A stretch of DNA of 64,000 nt from Diplocloster hominis (GTDB lineage: Bacteria > Bacillota > Clostridia > Lachnospirales > Lachnospiraceae): contig NZ_JAWDIY010000015.1 of NCBI RefSeq assembly GCF_032380655.1, positions 1-64,000 of the forward strand, in the 5' to 3' direction. Positions 1 through 8,321 of the stretch are shown here, in pieces. Numbering within the stretch: the first letter of the stretch is position 1; every line of letters starts with the position of its first letter. The position numbers were made by a program, and so were the translations under genes. The notes beneath the pieces are model-generated. The model was given only the letters and a program-made list of their open reading frames with translations, did not search any database and was not told the origin of the DNA.

Positions 1-14
1 ATAAGCCAACATCC

Positions 15-83
15 GGGGACAGGCCCCTTTCTCCACGCAGTTACTTAAAAATTTAGCTTTCCTACCGAAAGGTGCCAGTCCCC
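15..83. repeat. REP-like imperfect inverted repeat
   Basis: A 17-base arm starting GGGGACAGG (15-31) is matched on the opposite strand by the arm at 67-83 with 15 of 17 identities, separated by 35 bases. The GGGGAC...CCTTTC sequence resembles short palindromic REP elements scattered in bacterial genomes. No transposase is nearby. It could also act as a terminator for a gene left of the window, although no T-run follows. Confidence 0.45.
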
Positions 84-154
84 TCTCAAAATCCCCATTT
101 ACCAAAGTTGGCCGTGAATAGTAACATATAAAAGTGTTAAATAATAAACGATAC

Positions 155-183
155 TTGACAGAATATACAATTGTGGATATACT
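155..183 (+). promoter_or_regulatory. Sigma-A promoter of the LacI-type regulator
   Basis: TTGACA at 155-160 and TATACT at 178-183 are separated by exactly 17 bases, close to the vegetative consensus. Transcription would start near 190, upstream of a palindromic operator and 80 bases before the chosen start codon. This promoter lies after an in-frame upstream ATG at 134 and so argues against that longer start. Confidence 0.75.
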
Positions 184-220
184 CTTAGTTAGAAAGTACA
201 TAGAGGTTATTTATAAATCG

Positions 221-242
221 TTACGAGACACGGGACTCGTAA
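221..242. promoter_or_regulatory. Operator palindrome O1 (autoregulatory)
   Basis: TTACGAG, eight bases, then CTCGTAA forms a perfect 7-bp inverted repeat just downstream of the predicted transcription start of the regulator. Two near-identical copies precede the binding-protein gene. The size and symmetry suit a LacI-family dimer. The regulator encoded immediately downstream is the likely ligand, giving negative autoregulation (inference). Confidence 0.7.
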
Positions 243-268
243 ATAATGGATGCAAGGTGGAATTAACC

Positions 269-1321
269 ATGACGTTAAAAGAGCTTGCATTGGAGATCGG
301 GTGCTCTCGGGCTACACTGGACCGGGTGATTAATAATCGGGAAGGCGTAGGCGAGGAGAGAAGAAAAGAGATACTGAAGCAGATCGAGGAACGCGGATAC
401 AGACCGAATGTAGTGGGCAAGATGCTGGCGATACAGCACAGGACCGTGATCGGAGTTATTTTATGTGCAGATATTACTCCGGTTGAAAATCCTTTATTTC
501 ATGAGATCTACGCAGGAATGCTGAGGGCAGTGGGAATTCTGGAGAAGACAGGTGTTTCCTTTATGTTCCGCCATATGAAGAGCGGGAAGGCGTCAGAGCA
601 GATCGCGGTGATCAACGAGCTGGTTGAGGAACACCGGGTGTCCGGTATCGCCATCTCCCTGGAAGAAAAATCAGAGGATCTGTTTGAGACGATCCGTGTT
701 CATATGAATAATGGAGTAAAATTCATTTCTTATTTTAATATAAACGGAGCTCAGAATACGGAGTTTCAATTCCCTTACGAGATCGGCATTAATCAGAAAA
801 GAGAAGGTAACGTGGCCGCCGGTTTGATGGGAAAATTCTTAAGAGGAAAAGGAAAGGTTGCATTGCTCAGCGGCCTGGAGAAGAATCTGGTCCACCAGAT
901 CAGAATCGACTCGGCGAAAGAGCATCTGGAAGAAGCATATCCTGGTGTCCAGGTGGTGGAAGTGGGACGTAATACCTATCCGGAAGACATCGCGATGGCC
1001 AAAGTGGAACGGCTGTTGAAGGAGTATCCGGATCTGGACGGTATTATCGTGAGCTGTGGTTCCGCCGGGTATATCGTGGAGATGGTGCAGAAGCTGCAGA
1101 AAAAAGATCAGCTTTCTATTATTGCATTTGATTTTACCAGACAGATGGAAAAGGATCTGCGGCTGGGATATTTTGATGCGCTGATCGGCGTGAATTTGGA
1201 ACGGCTGGGATACACGACCATTTACGCGATTTACGATTATGTTTTCCAGAATGAGATTACGGACGATACTTTATACGTGGCTTTACAGATAAAATTAAAA
1301 GAGACGGTTACACCTTTGTAA
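269..1321 (+). CDS. LacI-family transcriptional regulator
   Basis: A 350-residue DNA-binding repressor. The N-terminal helix-turn-helix (about residues 1-55) reads TLKELALEIGCSRATLDRV and is followed by the hinge region. The rest (about 60-345) is a periplasmic-binding-protein-like effector domain of the type that binds sugars. I chose the ATG at 269 because AAGGTGG sits eight bases upstream and the domain begins there. A longer frame from 134 would start before the promoter and adds 45 residues without domain character. The gene stands at the head of the ABC/dehydrogenase cluster and is flanked by three copies of one palindrome, so it probably controls itself and the cluster. The inducer is unknown, but a sugar acid or its catabolite would fit the neighbours. 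Confidence 0.9.
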   Translation: MTLKELALEIGCSRATLDRVINNREGVGEERRKEILKQIEERGYRPNVVGKMLAIQHRTVIGVILCADITPVENPLFHEIYAGMLRAVGILEKTGVSFMFRHMKSGKASEQIAVINELVEEHRVSGIAISLEEKSEDLFETIRVHMNNGVKFISYFNINGAQNTEFQFPYEIGINQKREGNVAAGLMGKFLRGKGKVALLSGLEKNLVHQIRIDSAKEHLEEAYPGVQVVEVGRNTYPEDIAMAKVERLLKEYPDLDGIIVSCGSAGYIVEMVQKLQKKDQLSIIAFDFTRQMEKDLRLGYFDALIGVNLERLGYTTIYAIYDYVFQNEITDDTLYVALQIKLKETVTPL

Positions 1322-1360
1322 CCAGGTTTCGGCGATAGTTCAGGGGTGTTTTTTTAGGAT

Positions 1361-1382
1361 TTACGAGGCACGTACCTCGTAA
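1361..1382. promoter_or_regulatory. Operator palindrome O2
   Basis: Second copy of TTACGAG-N8-CTCGTAA, a perfect 7-bp inverted repeat, 67 bases before the binding-protein start codon. It lies 37 bp from O3 (start to start), roughly 3.5 helical turns. Confidence 0.7.
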
Positions 1383-1397
1383 CATTTTTGATATCAT

Positions 1398-1419
1398 TTA
1401 CGAGGCACGTGACTCGTAT
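1398..1419. promoter_or_regulatory. Operator palindrome O3
   Basis: Third copy, TTACGAG-N8-CTCGTAT, with one mismatch at the outer edge. A weak -35-like TTTACG overlaps its left half and TAAGAT (1419-1424) could be the -10, so repressor binding here would block transcription of the transporter operon. The promoter assignment is tentative. Confidence 0.65.
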
Positions 1420-1449
1420 AAGATAAATAAAAAAAAGAGAGGGTATGTT

Positions 1450-2811
1450 ATGAGAAAGCATGTAGCAATGGTATTGGGTTTGATTCTTTTGGCATCCACG
1501 TTGTACGGCTGTGGTCAAAAAACGGAGGAATCCGCACCGGCTTCTGATTCCGGTAAAGCAAAGGCCCCCGCACAGACAGAGGAAAAAGGGACAGATGACA
1601 GCGCGCAAGCGGTGGATAAGCCCTATGAGGGAACCGAGATCAGGGTAATCTTTGCCAACCACAACTGGACAGATGCCGTGACTGCGCATTTGGACGAATT
1701 TACCGAGAAAACCGGAATTGTCGTCAAAGCTGAGAATTACGCGGAAGATCAGTTAAGTGAAAAACTGGCGATCGAATTGACCTCCGGATCTTCGGGACTG
1801 GATGTCATGATGACAAGGCCCTTACAGGAAATCAAAATGTTTATCCAGAACGGCTGGGTCTATGACTTAAGCGCCCTGAAAGACGACCCGGAGGTAGATG
1901 CGGCTGATTTTATCCCGTCCGCTCTTGCGTCCTATGAGGATACATCCGGTGCCTGTTATGGGTTACCGCTGGTAACTGAGCGGCAGATTCTGTACTACCG
2001 GACAGATTTATTTGAAAAAGCGGGACTCGAGGTCCCGAAGACGATGGATGAACTGATGGCTGCCGCGGAGAAGTTAAATGATCCCGACAACGAAGTCTAT
2101 GGAATCGTGTCCCGCGGCCTGACAGCAGCGGCGGTCACTCAGTTTTCCGGTTACCTGTATGGCTGCGGCGGCAATTGGGTGGACAATGACGGCAATGCCG
2201 CGTTAAATACGCCGGAAGCGGTGAAGGCCTTTACCTTCTATGGCGATATGCTGAGAAAATACGGCCCTCCCGGAGTCCTGAACATGCACTGGCAGCAGGC
2301 GGCGGCTCTGTATTCCCAGGGCAATGCGGCGATGTATACGGATGCGGATTCCCTGTATAATTCCGCATGCGGTCCGGACAGCACGGTATCGGATGTGACA
2401 GGATACGCGGTTATGCCTACAGGCGCTGTCTACAATATCTGTTCCTGGGGAATGTCCATAGCTGCAAACACGAAGAATCCGGAAGCGTCCATGGAATTCG
2501 TGAAGTGGGCTACCAGCAAAGAAGTGTCTACTATGGCCCAGAGTGCCGGAAATTCCGGAGCCCGTACTTCCGTGTGGGATGACCCGGATGCCAATAAGAA
2601 CTTCCCGCCGGAACTGGTCAAGGTGATCCTGGCGTCCGGTGATATCGGAGTGGAGACTGACAGACCGCAGGTGATCTCGGTAGGGCGCGCAAGGGACGCC
2701 ATCGGGGAAGTGATCGTAACGGCCATCAATGGTGGGGACGTACAGGCAGCTGCGGATAAGGCAAATGCCACATTCCAGTCCATCATTGACGAAGATTTCG
2801 GAACCAAGTGA
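1450..2811 (+). CDS. Extracellular sugar-binding lipoprotein (ABC importer)
   Basis: A 453-residue solute-binding protein of the carbohydrate family 1 type (SBP_bac_1). It has a lipoprotein signal with the lipidation cysteine at residue 21 (TLYGC), followed by a Ser/Ala/Lys/Glu linker to about residue 60. The mature fold has the typical features of this family, such as YYRTDLFEKAGLEVPKT around residue 180. It would be anchored on the outer face of the membrane and deliver substrate to the two permeases downstream. Two operator palindromes lie directly upstream. A stem-loop after the gene may leave it more abundant than the permeases. The substrate cannot be read from sequence; the dehydrogenase neighbours suggest a sugar, polyol or sugar acid. 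Confidence 0.9.
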   Translation: MRKHVAMVLGLILLASTLYGCGQKTEESAPASDSGKAKAPAQTEEKGTDDSAQAVDKPYEGTEIRVIFANHNWTDAVTAHLDEFTEKTGIVVKAENYAEDQLSEKLAIELTSGSSGLDVMMTRPLQEIKMFIQNGWVYDLSALKDDPEVDAADFIPSALASYEDTSGACYGLPLVTERQILYYRTDLFEKAGLEVPKTMDELMAAAEKLNDPDNEVYGIVSRGLTAAAVTQFSGYLYGCGGNWVDNDGNAALNTPEAVKAFTFYGDMLRKYGPPGVLNMHWQQAAALYSQGNAAMYTDADSLYNSACGPDSTVSDVTGYAVMPTGAVYNICSWGMSIAANTKNPEASMEFVKWATSKEVSTMAQSAGNSGARTSVWDDPDANKNFPPELVKVILASGDIGVETDRPQVISVGRARDAIGEVIVTAINGGDVQAAADKANATFQSIIDEDFGTK

Positions 2812-2856
2812 GAATCCCCGCCCGGAAGGTAATGAGAAGGCAATGAGGTGAAAAAC

Positions 2857-2885
2857 AGGGCTGTTGTTAAAAAACAGCCCTTTGT
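2857..2885 (+). terminator. Attenuating stem-loop between binding protein and permeases
   Basis: AGGGCTGTT and AACAGCCCT form a perfect 9-bp stem with a 7-base loop, followed by a short T-containing stretch. The weak T-run suggests partial termination or mRNA stabilisation, a common arrangement that keeps binding-protein levels above permease levels. Confidence 0.65.
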
Positions 2886-2951
2886 GTTCAAAAAAGTTCC
2901 TTCTTTAAACTAACAGGCATCTTTTGATGGAGAAGGGAGACATAGTAAGAA

Positions 2952-3830
2952 ATGTCAAAATGGATTGATAAACATTTAAAAGTTATTTTCATGGCTCCGG
3001 TCATCATCTTCGTACTGGTTATGATCGTAGCACCGATGTTATATACCATTGGGCTTAGTTTTTGTGACTGGAGTATGTCCAACATTAAACCGCCGGAATT
3101 CGTGGGCGTTTCCAACTATATCGATTTGTTCCACGATGACCGGTTCTGGGGAGCGGTGCTTCGCACCTTTTTATTTGTAATCGGCGCCATTGTGGTTGAG
3201 ACCTTGCTGGGAATCGGGATCGCGGTGCTGATCAACCGGAAGTTTTTTGCCACAAATGTCGTCAAAACCGTCTTTATCCTGCCGGTGGTAGCCACTCCGG
3301 TAGCGGTGGGGATGGTGTGGAAGCTGATCCTGGAGCCTACGATCGGGTATGCGAATGTACTGGTCAGCGCGTTTGGGCTGCCGAAACAGCAGTTTTTGGC
3401 TTCCGCGTCCCAGGTTCTGCCGTCCCTCATTATGATTGACGTCTGGGAATGGACGCCTATGGTTATGCTGATGGTCCTGGCCGGTTTGATGACCATACCG
3501 GGGGAAATGTATGAGTCGGCCAAAGTAGACGGGGCTTCCCCGGTACAGCGGTTCTTCCACATTACGATCCCGCTGGCCAGCCCGGCTATATTATCAGCCA
3601 TCCTGCTGAGGCTGATTGACGTCATTAAGACCTTTGACATTATTTACGCCACCACCCAGGGCGGACCGGGCTACGCATCGGAAACCATCAATATTCTGGC
3701 CACAGTGACCAGTTTCCAGTACTTCCAGTTCGGAGATGCCTCTGCGATCACGGTCATGTTCTTCCTGGTGGTTATTCTGATCGCCTGTATCTTCATGTTC
3801 ATTAAAAAGAAGGTGGAGGTGGATTATTAG
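2952..3830 (+). CDS. Carbohydrate ABC permease, MalF/UgpA type
   Basis: A 292-residue integral membrane protein of the binding-protein-dependent transport family. About six hydrophobic segments are visible, the first at residues 11-31. The cytoplasmic EAA loop is recognisable around residues 185-205 (ESAKVDGASPVQRFFHITIP) and would contact a shared ATPase. The next permease starts with a GTG that overlaps this stop codon by one base, so the two are translationally coupled. No ATPase gene is in the operon, as is usual for families served by one MsmK/UgpC-like ATPase elsewhere in the genome. Confidence 0.9.
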   Translation: MSKWIDKHLKVIFMAPVIIFVLVMIVAPMLYTIGLSFCDWSMSNIKPPEFVGVSNYIDLFHDDRFWGAVLRTFLFVIGAIVVETLLGIGIAVLINRKFFATNVVKTVFILPVVATPVAVGMVWKLILEPTIGYANVLVSAFGLPKQQFLASASQVLPSLIMIDVWEWTPMVMLMVLAGLMTIPGEMYESAKVDGASPVQRFFHITIPLASPAILSAILLRLIDVIKTFDIIYATTQGGPGYASETINILATVTSFQYFQFGDASAITVMFFLVVILIACIFMFIKKKVEVDY

Positions 3831-4657
3831 TGAATAAAAAAATTACACGGTTTGTCTCGGCATTTGGAAAGTACATCCTCATATACGGTCTGGCGTTTAT
3901 TTCATTTTTCCCTATGCTTTGGATGGTTCTGGCATCATTGCAGCAGCAAAAGGATATTCTGAATGCCAGCAAAGGATTATTCTCCTTTTTGCCGACCCTG
4001 ATGAACTATTCCAATGTGATTTATCAATATGACTTTATAAAACCGATGATCAACAGTTTTATCATAGCGCTGGTATCCACTGTTTTTGCATTGGTCCTGT
4101 CGCTGCCGGCAGCCTATGCGATCGCCAGATATAAGCTGCGGAAAATGAGCCTGATCATCCTGGTGGTGCGTATGATACCCGGTATTTCGTTTCTGGTTCC
4201 CTGGTTTACGATTTTTGCGAAGATGCAGCTGACGGATTCCTATACGGCACTGATCCTGACCCATATGCTGGTTGCGCTGCCGCTCATCGTCTGGATTATG
4301 ACGCCGTTTTTTGAATCGATTCCCATGGAATTGGAGATGGCGGCCTGGGTGGACGGTTCCACTAAGTTCCGGACCTTTTTCGGGATCGTGCTGCCCTTGT
4401 GCAGGGCCGGTATTTTGACGGCGTCTTTGCTGGCATTCATCTTTTCCTGGAATAACTTTATGTTTGCCCTTGTCTTAAGCGGCAGAAAGACGATCACGCT
4501 GCCGGTGGCGATCTTCAGCTTTGTGTCTTATGCTGCGGTGGACTGGGGCGGACTGATGGCGGCGTCCGTACTGATCACGCTTCCCATCTGTATTATTTCC
4601 ATCTTTTTACAGAAATACATTATAGGCGGCCTGACGGCAGGAGCCGTAAAGGGCTGA
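3830..4657 (+). CDS. Carbohydrate ABC permease, MalG/UgpE type
   Basis: The partner permease, 275 residues, with the EAA loop around residues 165-190 (LEMAAWVDGSTKFRTFFGIV) and about six membrane spans. The start is a GTG overlapping the upstream TAG by one base (TAGTG), with a GGAGGTGG ribosome binding site inside the previous gene. The next gene begins 13 bases downstream, so the transporter and first dehydrogenase are one transcription unit. It should form the heterodimeric channel with the preceding permease. Confidence 0.9.
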   Translation: MNKKITRFVSAFGKYILIYGLAFISFFPMLWMVLASLQQQKDILNASKGLFSFLPTLMNYSNVIYQYDFIKPMINSFIIALVSTVFALVLSLPAAYAIARYKLRKMSLIILVVRMIPGISFLVPWFTIFAKMQLTDSYTALILTHMLVALPLIVWIMTPFFESIPMELEMAAWVDGSTKFRTFFGIVLPLCRAGILTASLLAFIFSWNNFMFALVLSGRKTITLPVAIFSFVSYAAVDWGGLMAASVLITLPICIISIFLQKYIIGGLTAGAVKG

Positions 4658-4670
4658 GAAGGAGAGCGCA

Positions 4671-5741
4671 ATGAAAGTAGCTGTGTTGAAAGAACCCGAA
4701 GTCATTCAACTGGAAAACATTAAAAAACCGGAGGCGGATAACGACTACCTGGTCGTGGAGGTCAAGGCCTGCGGTATCTGCGGCAGCGATGTCCGATATT
4801 ATAAGGGGGAAAATCCCTGGGCCTTACATACACTGGGCAAGAACCTGCCGAACCCGCCGAATATCATATTAGGCCACGAGTGGGGCGGGATCGTACATGA
4901 GGTGAAGAATCCGGAATTCAAGCATCTGCTGGGAAAACGGGTGGCGGTTCTGGCATATAACACCTGCGGTGTCTGTGAATATTGCAGAAACGGGAATTAT
5001 AACCTGTGCAAAAAGACGATGCATATCGGCCACGGGGCCGGCTGGGGCACTATGGATTATTATCCGGGCGGAATGGCCGAATATTGCCAGATCTGGAACA
5101 CCCATGTGTGCGAAATCCCGGATTCCATGTCCTTCGAGGAAGCCACACTGTTAGACCCTGTCTCCGTGGGCATCCATGCGATCACAAAATCGGATATCAG
5201 GCCCGGTGAGGATGTGGTAGTGCTGGGAACAGGAGCGGTGGGCTTAAGTATCGTACAGGCGGTGAAGGCGTTCGGGGCTGACCGGGTTATCTGTACAGAC
5301 GTCTATGAGGGAGCGCTTGAGATCGCCAGGGATGTGGGTGTGACCAGGGCTGTGAATGTCCGGCAGGAATCCCTGGAAGACGCCATGGGGGAGATCGGGA
5401 TGAACGGTGCGAACGTTGTCTTTGACACGGTGGGAACCGCCGACACCCAGAAGCAGGCGCTGCACATCTTAAGAGAGAGCGGCACCCTTGTGAACCTGGT
5501 GGCGAATATGACGCAGGCTTCCTATGAGCTGATGGACCTGGCCGGTGAAAAAAGGTTAATCACTTCGGCCAACAACAACAGTTCGGATTTCCTGCTGGGA
5601 ATCAAACTCATAGAGAATGGGACGATCCAGGCGAAAAAAATGATTACCCATGTGCTGCCCCTTGACGAAGTGCAGACCGGGTTTGACATCATGCTGAATA
5701 AAGAACAGGAAAAAGTTATGAAAGTGGTGTTGGTGCCTTAA
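4671..5741 (+). CDS. Zinc-dependent medium-chain dehydrogenase (paralogue 1)
   Basis: A 356-residue alcohol/polyol dehydrogenase of the MDR superfamily. The catalytic-zinc motif CGICGSD lies near residue 35 and GHEWGG near residue 67. A structural-zinc cluster, CGVCEYCRNGNYNLC, lies near residues 102-116. The Rossmann glycine motif is GTGAVGLS. An unusual loop, GHGAGWGTMDYYPGGMAEY, is shared with the other 356-residue dehydrogenase of this operon, so the two are clear paralogues. It probably oxidises or reduces a secondary hydroxyl of the imported sugar or sugar acid with NAD(P). The substrate is not assignable. Confidence 0.88.
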   Translation: MKVAVLKEPEVIQLENIKKPEADNDYLVVEVKACGICGSDVRYYKGENPWALHTLGKNLPNPPNIILGHEWGGIVHEVKNPEFKHLLGKRVAVLAYNTCGVCEYCRNGNYNLCKKTMHIGHGAGWGTMDYYPGGMAEYCQIWNTHVCEIPDSMSFEEATLLDPVSVGIHAITKSDIRPGEDVVVLGTGAVGLSIVQAVKAFGADRVICTDVYEGALEIARDVGVTRAVNVRQESLEDAMGEIGMNGANVVFDTVGTADTQKQALHILRESGTLVNLVANMTQASYELMDLAGEKRLITSANNNSSDFLLGIKLIENGTIQAKKMITHVLPLDEVQTGFDIMLNKEQEKVMKVVLVP

Positions 5742-5797
5742 AAGCTGAAAACATGCTGAGAAAGGCATCATGCATTTCCTTTGAGAGGTGGCAGTAT

Positions 5798-7081
5798 ATG
5801 AAAGAATACAGGATGAACACAGGAACTCACGAGATATCGTTTCAGCTGGATGAGAGGCAGGTAATATACTATGCGGCTCTGGCGGAGCTTCCGAAGAAGC
5901 AGGAGGAAGCGCGTCTGATCGAGGAAGCGCTGGATCATCCCTACGGGGCTGAAAAACTGGAGGACGCGGTGCCAAAAGACGGGAAAGTAGTGATTATCGT
6001 GGATGACGCTACCAGACCTACACCCTGCGCCAGGATTCTTCCCCATCTTCTGGCACGGATCGAACAAAAGACAAAAGATATCTGCATCATGACAGCGCCG
6101 GGAACGCACAGGCCCATGAGCGAAAAAGAGCTGGACGAGAAGATCGGCAGAGAGATACTGGACCGGTATCCGCTGTTAAATGTGGACTATACCAAAGAAG
6201 AGGATTACGAATATGTCCTCACTACCGAATTAGGGACTCCGGTGGATTTACATAAAGAAGTGCTCAAAGCGGACTTCGTACTGGCGGTCGGCAATATCGT
6301 TCCCCATGTGGTGGTGGGCTGGAGCGGCGGCGCGAAAACGATCCAGCCGGGAGTCAGCGCCAGGAGAACCACGGACTACACCCACTGGATCGGAGCGGTC
6401 AGGGCCAACACGATGGATATCGTGGGGACACTGGATAATATATGCAGGAAGGAAATCGACTATATCGGCACCCAGGTCAATTTATCTTATATCGTAAACA
6501 CCGTGCTGAATGAAAAAAAGGAAATCCAGGGCCTGTTCTGCGGCCATTTTATCGAGGCACACCGGGCGGGGGTGAAGCTGGCCGAACAGCTGCTGTGTCC
6601 GGTCATCGATCACCGGGCGGATATCGTGATCGCCAATGCGGCCCCCTGCTGCTTTGATTTCTGGCAGGCGTTCAAACCCTATGCCTTCGCGCAGTTCGGG
6701 GTGAAGGAGGGCGGCACCATCATCTTTCTCTTCGAGGCATCGGAGGGATTGTGCGGGAATGCGCCGTTCCATCTTCCGGCACTGAAAAAATACATGCCCA
6801 TGACCCTGGATGAAATCCTGAAAGAAGCGGAAGAGGGAAAGATCGAAGACGAGGTGGGAGCGACCAACGCCATCAATCACCACAAGCTGATCAACCACGC
6901 GGAAATCATCTGTGTATCCGACGGTTTGGCGGACGAGGACTATGAGCTCCTGCAGTTCCAAAAAGCGTCCACGGTGGAAGAGGCGGTGGAAATGGCAAAG
7001 GCCCGTTTGGGAGAAAATGCCGAAATCGGTATGATCCCGTTCTGCGGAGAAACGCTGGTCAAGGTGAAAGATGAAAAATAA
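5798..7081 (+). CDS. LarA-like nickel-pincer racemase/epimerase
   Basis: A 427-residue member of the lactate racemase (LarA, DUF2088) superfamily, in which a nickel-pincer nucleotide tethered to a lysine catalyses hydride-transfer epimerisation of alpha-hydroxy acids. The LarA residues His108, His174, Lys184 and His200 have equivalents at His104, His170, Lys180 and His196, a constant offset of four. They lie in GTHRPM, VVVGWSGGAK and TTDYTH. The DDATRPTP motif is also present. I chose the ATG at 5798 because GAGAGGTGG lies six bases upstream; an upstream start at 5753 adds 15 unlike residues. No cofactor genes larB, larC or larE are in the window. Between sugar dehydrogenases, a sugar-acid epimerase such as a gluconate 2-epimerase is more plausible than a lactate racemase (inference). 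Confidence 0.85.
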   Translation: MKEYRMNTGTHEISFQLDERQVIYYAALAELPKKQEEARLIEEALDHPYGAEKLEDAVPKDGKVVIIVDDATRPTPCARILPHLLARIEQKTKDICIMTAPGTHRPMSEKELDEKIGREILDRYPLLNVDYTKEEDYEYVLTTELGTPVDLHKEVLKADFVLAVGNIVPHVVVGWSGGAKTIQPGVSARRTTDYTHWIGAVRANTMDIVGTLDNICRKEIDYIGTQVNLSYIVNTVLNEKKEIQGLFCGHFIEAHRAGVKLAEQLLCPVIDHRADIVIANAAPCCFDFWQAFKPYAFAQFGVKEGGTIIFLFEASEGLCGNAPFHLPALKKYMPMTLDEILKEAEEGKIEDEVGATNAINHHKLINHAEIICVSDGLADEDYELLQFQKASTVEEAVEMAKARLGENAEIGMIPFCGETLVKVKDEK

Positions 7082-7105
7082 CAGGCGGTTAGAGGAGGAA
7101 AACAC

Positions 7106-8176
7106 GTGAAAGCAGTAGTACTGAAAACGGACAATCAGATTCATTACATGGATGCGCCGAAACCGGCTCTATGCTCCGGCGAAGTCCTGGTACGGGTAAA
7201 AGCCTGCGGTATCTGCGGAAGTGATATCAGATATCTGGAAGGTGAGAATCCGTGGTCCCAGCAGACTTTAGGCTATGTCACCCAGAACCCCGACAATATG
7301 ATCCTGGGGCATGAATTTGCAGGTGAAGTCGTGGAGGTAAAGGACAAAAAAGATGAGTATCTGCTGGGGAAAAAAGTGGGAATTATCGTTTACAACACCT
7401 GCAAAAGCTGTGAGTTCTGCCGCACCGGCCGGATGAACCTCTGTAAGAATACGAAACATATCGGGCACGGGGCCGGATGGGGGGAGATGGAATTCTACCC
7501 CGGCGGCATGGCGGAGTACTGCCAGGTGTGGAGTGACCACGTATATCCGTTCGAAAACGCCACCTTTGAGGAAGTCTCCACCCTGGATTTTGTGGCCGTC
7601 GGACTGGCCGCGGTGTCGAAGATTAAGAAAGTATTCGCGGAGGACGCCGTAATCATCGGAACCGGTCCGGTGGGCCTGTCCATCATCCAGCTGTTGAAAT
7701 TAAAGGGCGCCAGAAGGGTATATTGTGTGGATATCCTGGACTATGCCTTCGAGGTGGCCAAAGAAGTGGGAGCGGATGATGTGTTTAATTCCGCAGAGGC
7801 GGATGTGGCGCCCGAGATCCTGAACAGAACAGACGGACTGGGGGCCGCCATGGTGTTCGATACGGTGGGAACGGAAGAAACCCAGAAGTTGGCGCTGGCA
7901 GTCTGCAAGGGGGAAGGAACGGTCGTGAATCTGGTCTGCAACACAACGAAGGTGCAGTACCAGTTAAAAGATTTCAGCAGTGAGAGAAGTATCGTATCTA
8001 TAGCAAACGCCAGCGACGACTTATATTATGACTGTCTGAAGATGCTGGAAGCTGGAAGATTAAACGTAAAACCGCTGATCACGGATGTTCTGCCGCTGGA
8101 GAAGGCCCGGGAAGGCTTCGAGCGGCTGATGAACCGGGAAGAGACAGGAGCGATCAAAGTGATCCTGAAGCCATGA
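7106..8176 (+). CDS. Zinc-dependent medium-chain dehydrogenase (paralogue 2)
   Basis: A 356-residue MDR enzyme, the same length as the dehydrogenase upstream of the LarA-like gene and colinear with it: CGICGSD near residue 35, GHEFAGE, the four-cysteine loop CKSCEFCRTGRMNLC, and GHGAGWGEMEFYPGGMAEY. The Rossmann motif is GTGPVGLS. It starts with GTG preceded by AGGAGG. The paired paralogues around an epimerase suggest oxidation of one configuration and reduction of another at the same carbon (inference). The exact substrate is unknown. Confidence 0.88.
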   Translation: MKAVVLKTDNQIHYMDAPKPALCSGEVLVRVKACGICGSDIRYLEGENPWSQQTLGYVTQNPDNMILGHEFAGEVVEVKDKKDEYLLGKKVGIIVYNTCKSCEFCRTGRMNLCKNTKHIGHGAGWGEMEFYPGGMAEYCQVWSDHVYPFENATFEEVSTLDFVAVGLAAVSKIKKVFAEDAVIIGTGPVGLSIIQLLKLKGARRVYCVDILDYAFEVAKEVGADDVFNSAEADVAPEILNRTDGLGAAMVFDTVGTEETQKLALAVCKGEGTVVNLVCNTTKVQYQLKDFSSERSIVSIANASDDLYYDCLKMLEAGRLNVKPLITDVLPLEKAREGFERLMNREETGAIKVILKP

Positions 8177-8321
8177 GTCTAATGAGAGAAAGTCTTAACA
8201 GGAACGGCAAAAAGGATAACAGGTATGACAAAAGTAATAACAGAAAAGACAAGGTGTGAACAATCAGGAACAGATAAGACATAATTGGATAGCGCAGAAA
8301 CTGCGATATTGGAGGAAATAA

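Noticed and set aside
134..268. Longer N-terminus of the LacI-family regulator from the ATG at 134
   Set aside because: It starts before the TTGACA-N17-TATACT promoter and lacks a ribosome binding site; the helix-turn-helix begins at the ATG at 269, which has AAGGTGG upstream.
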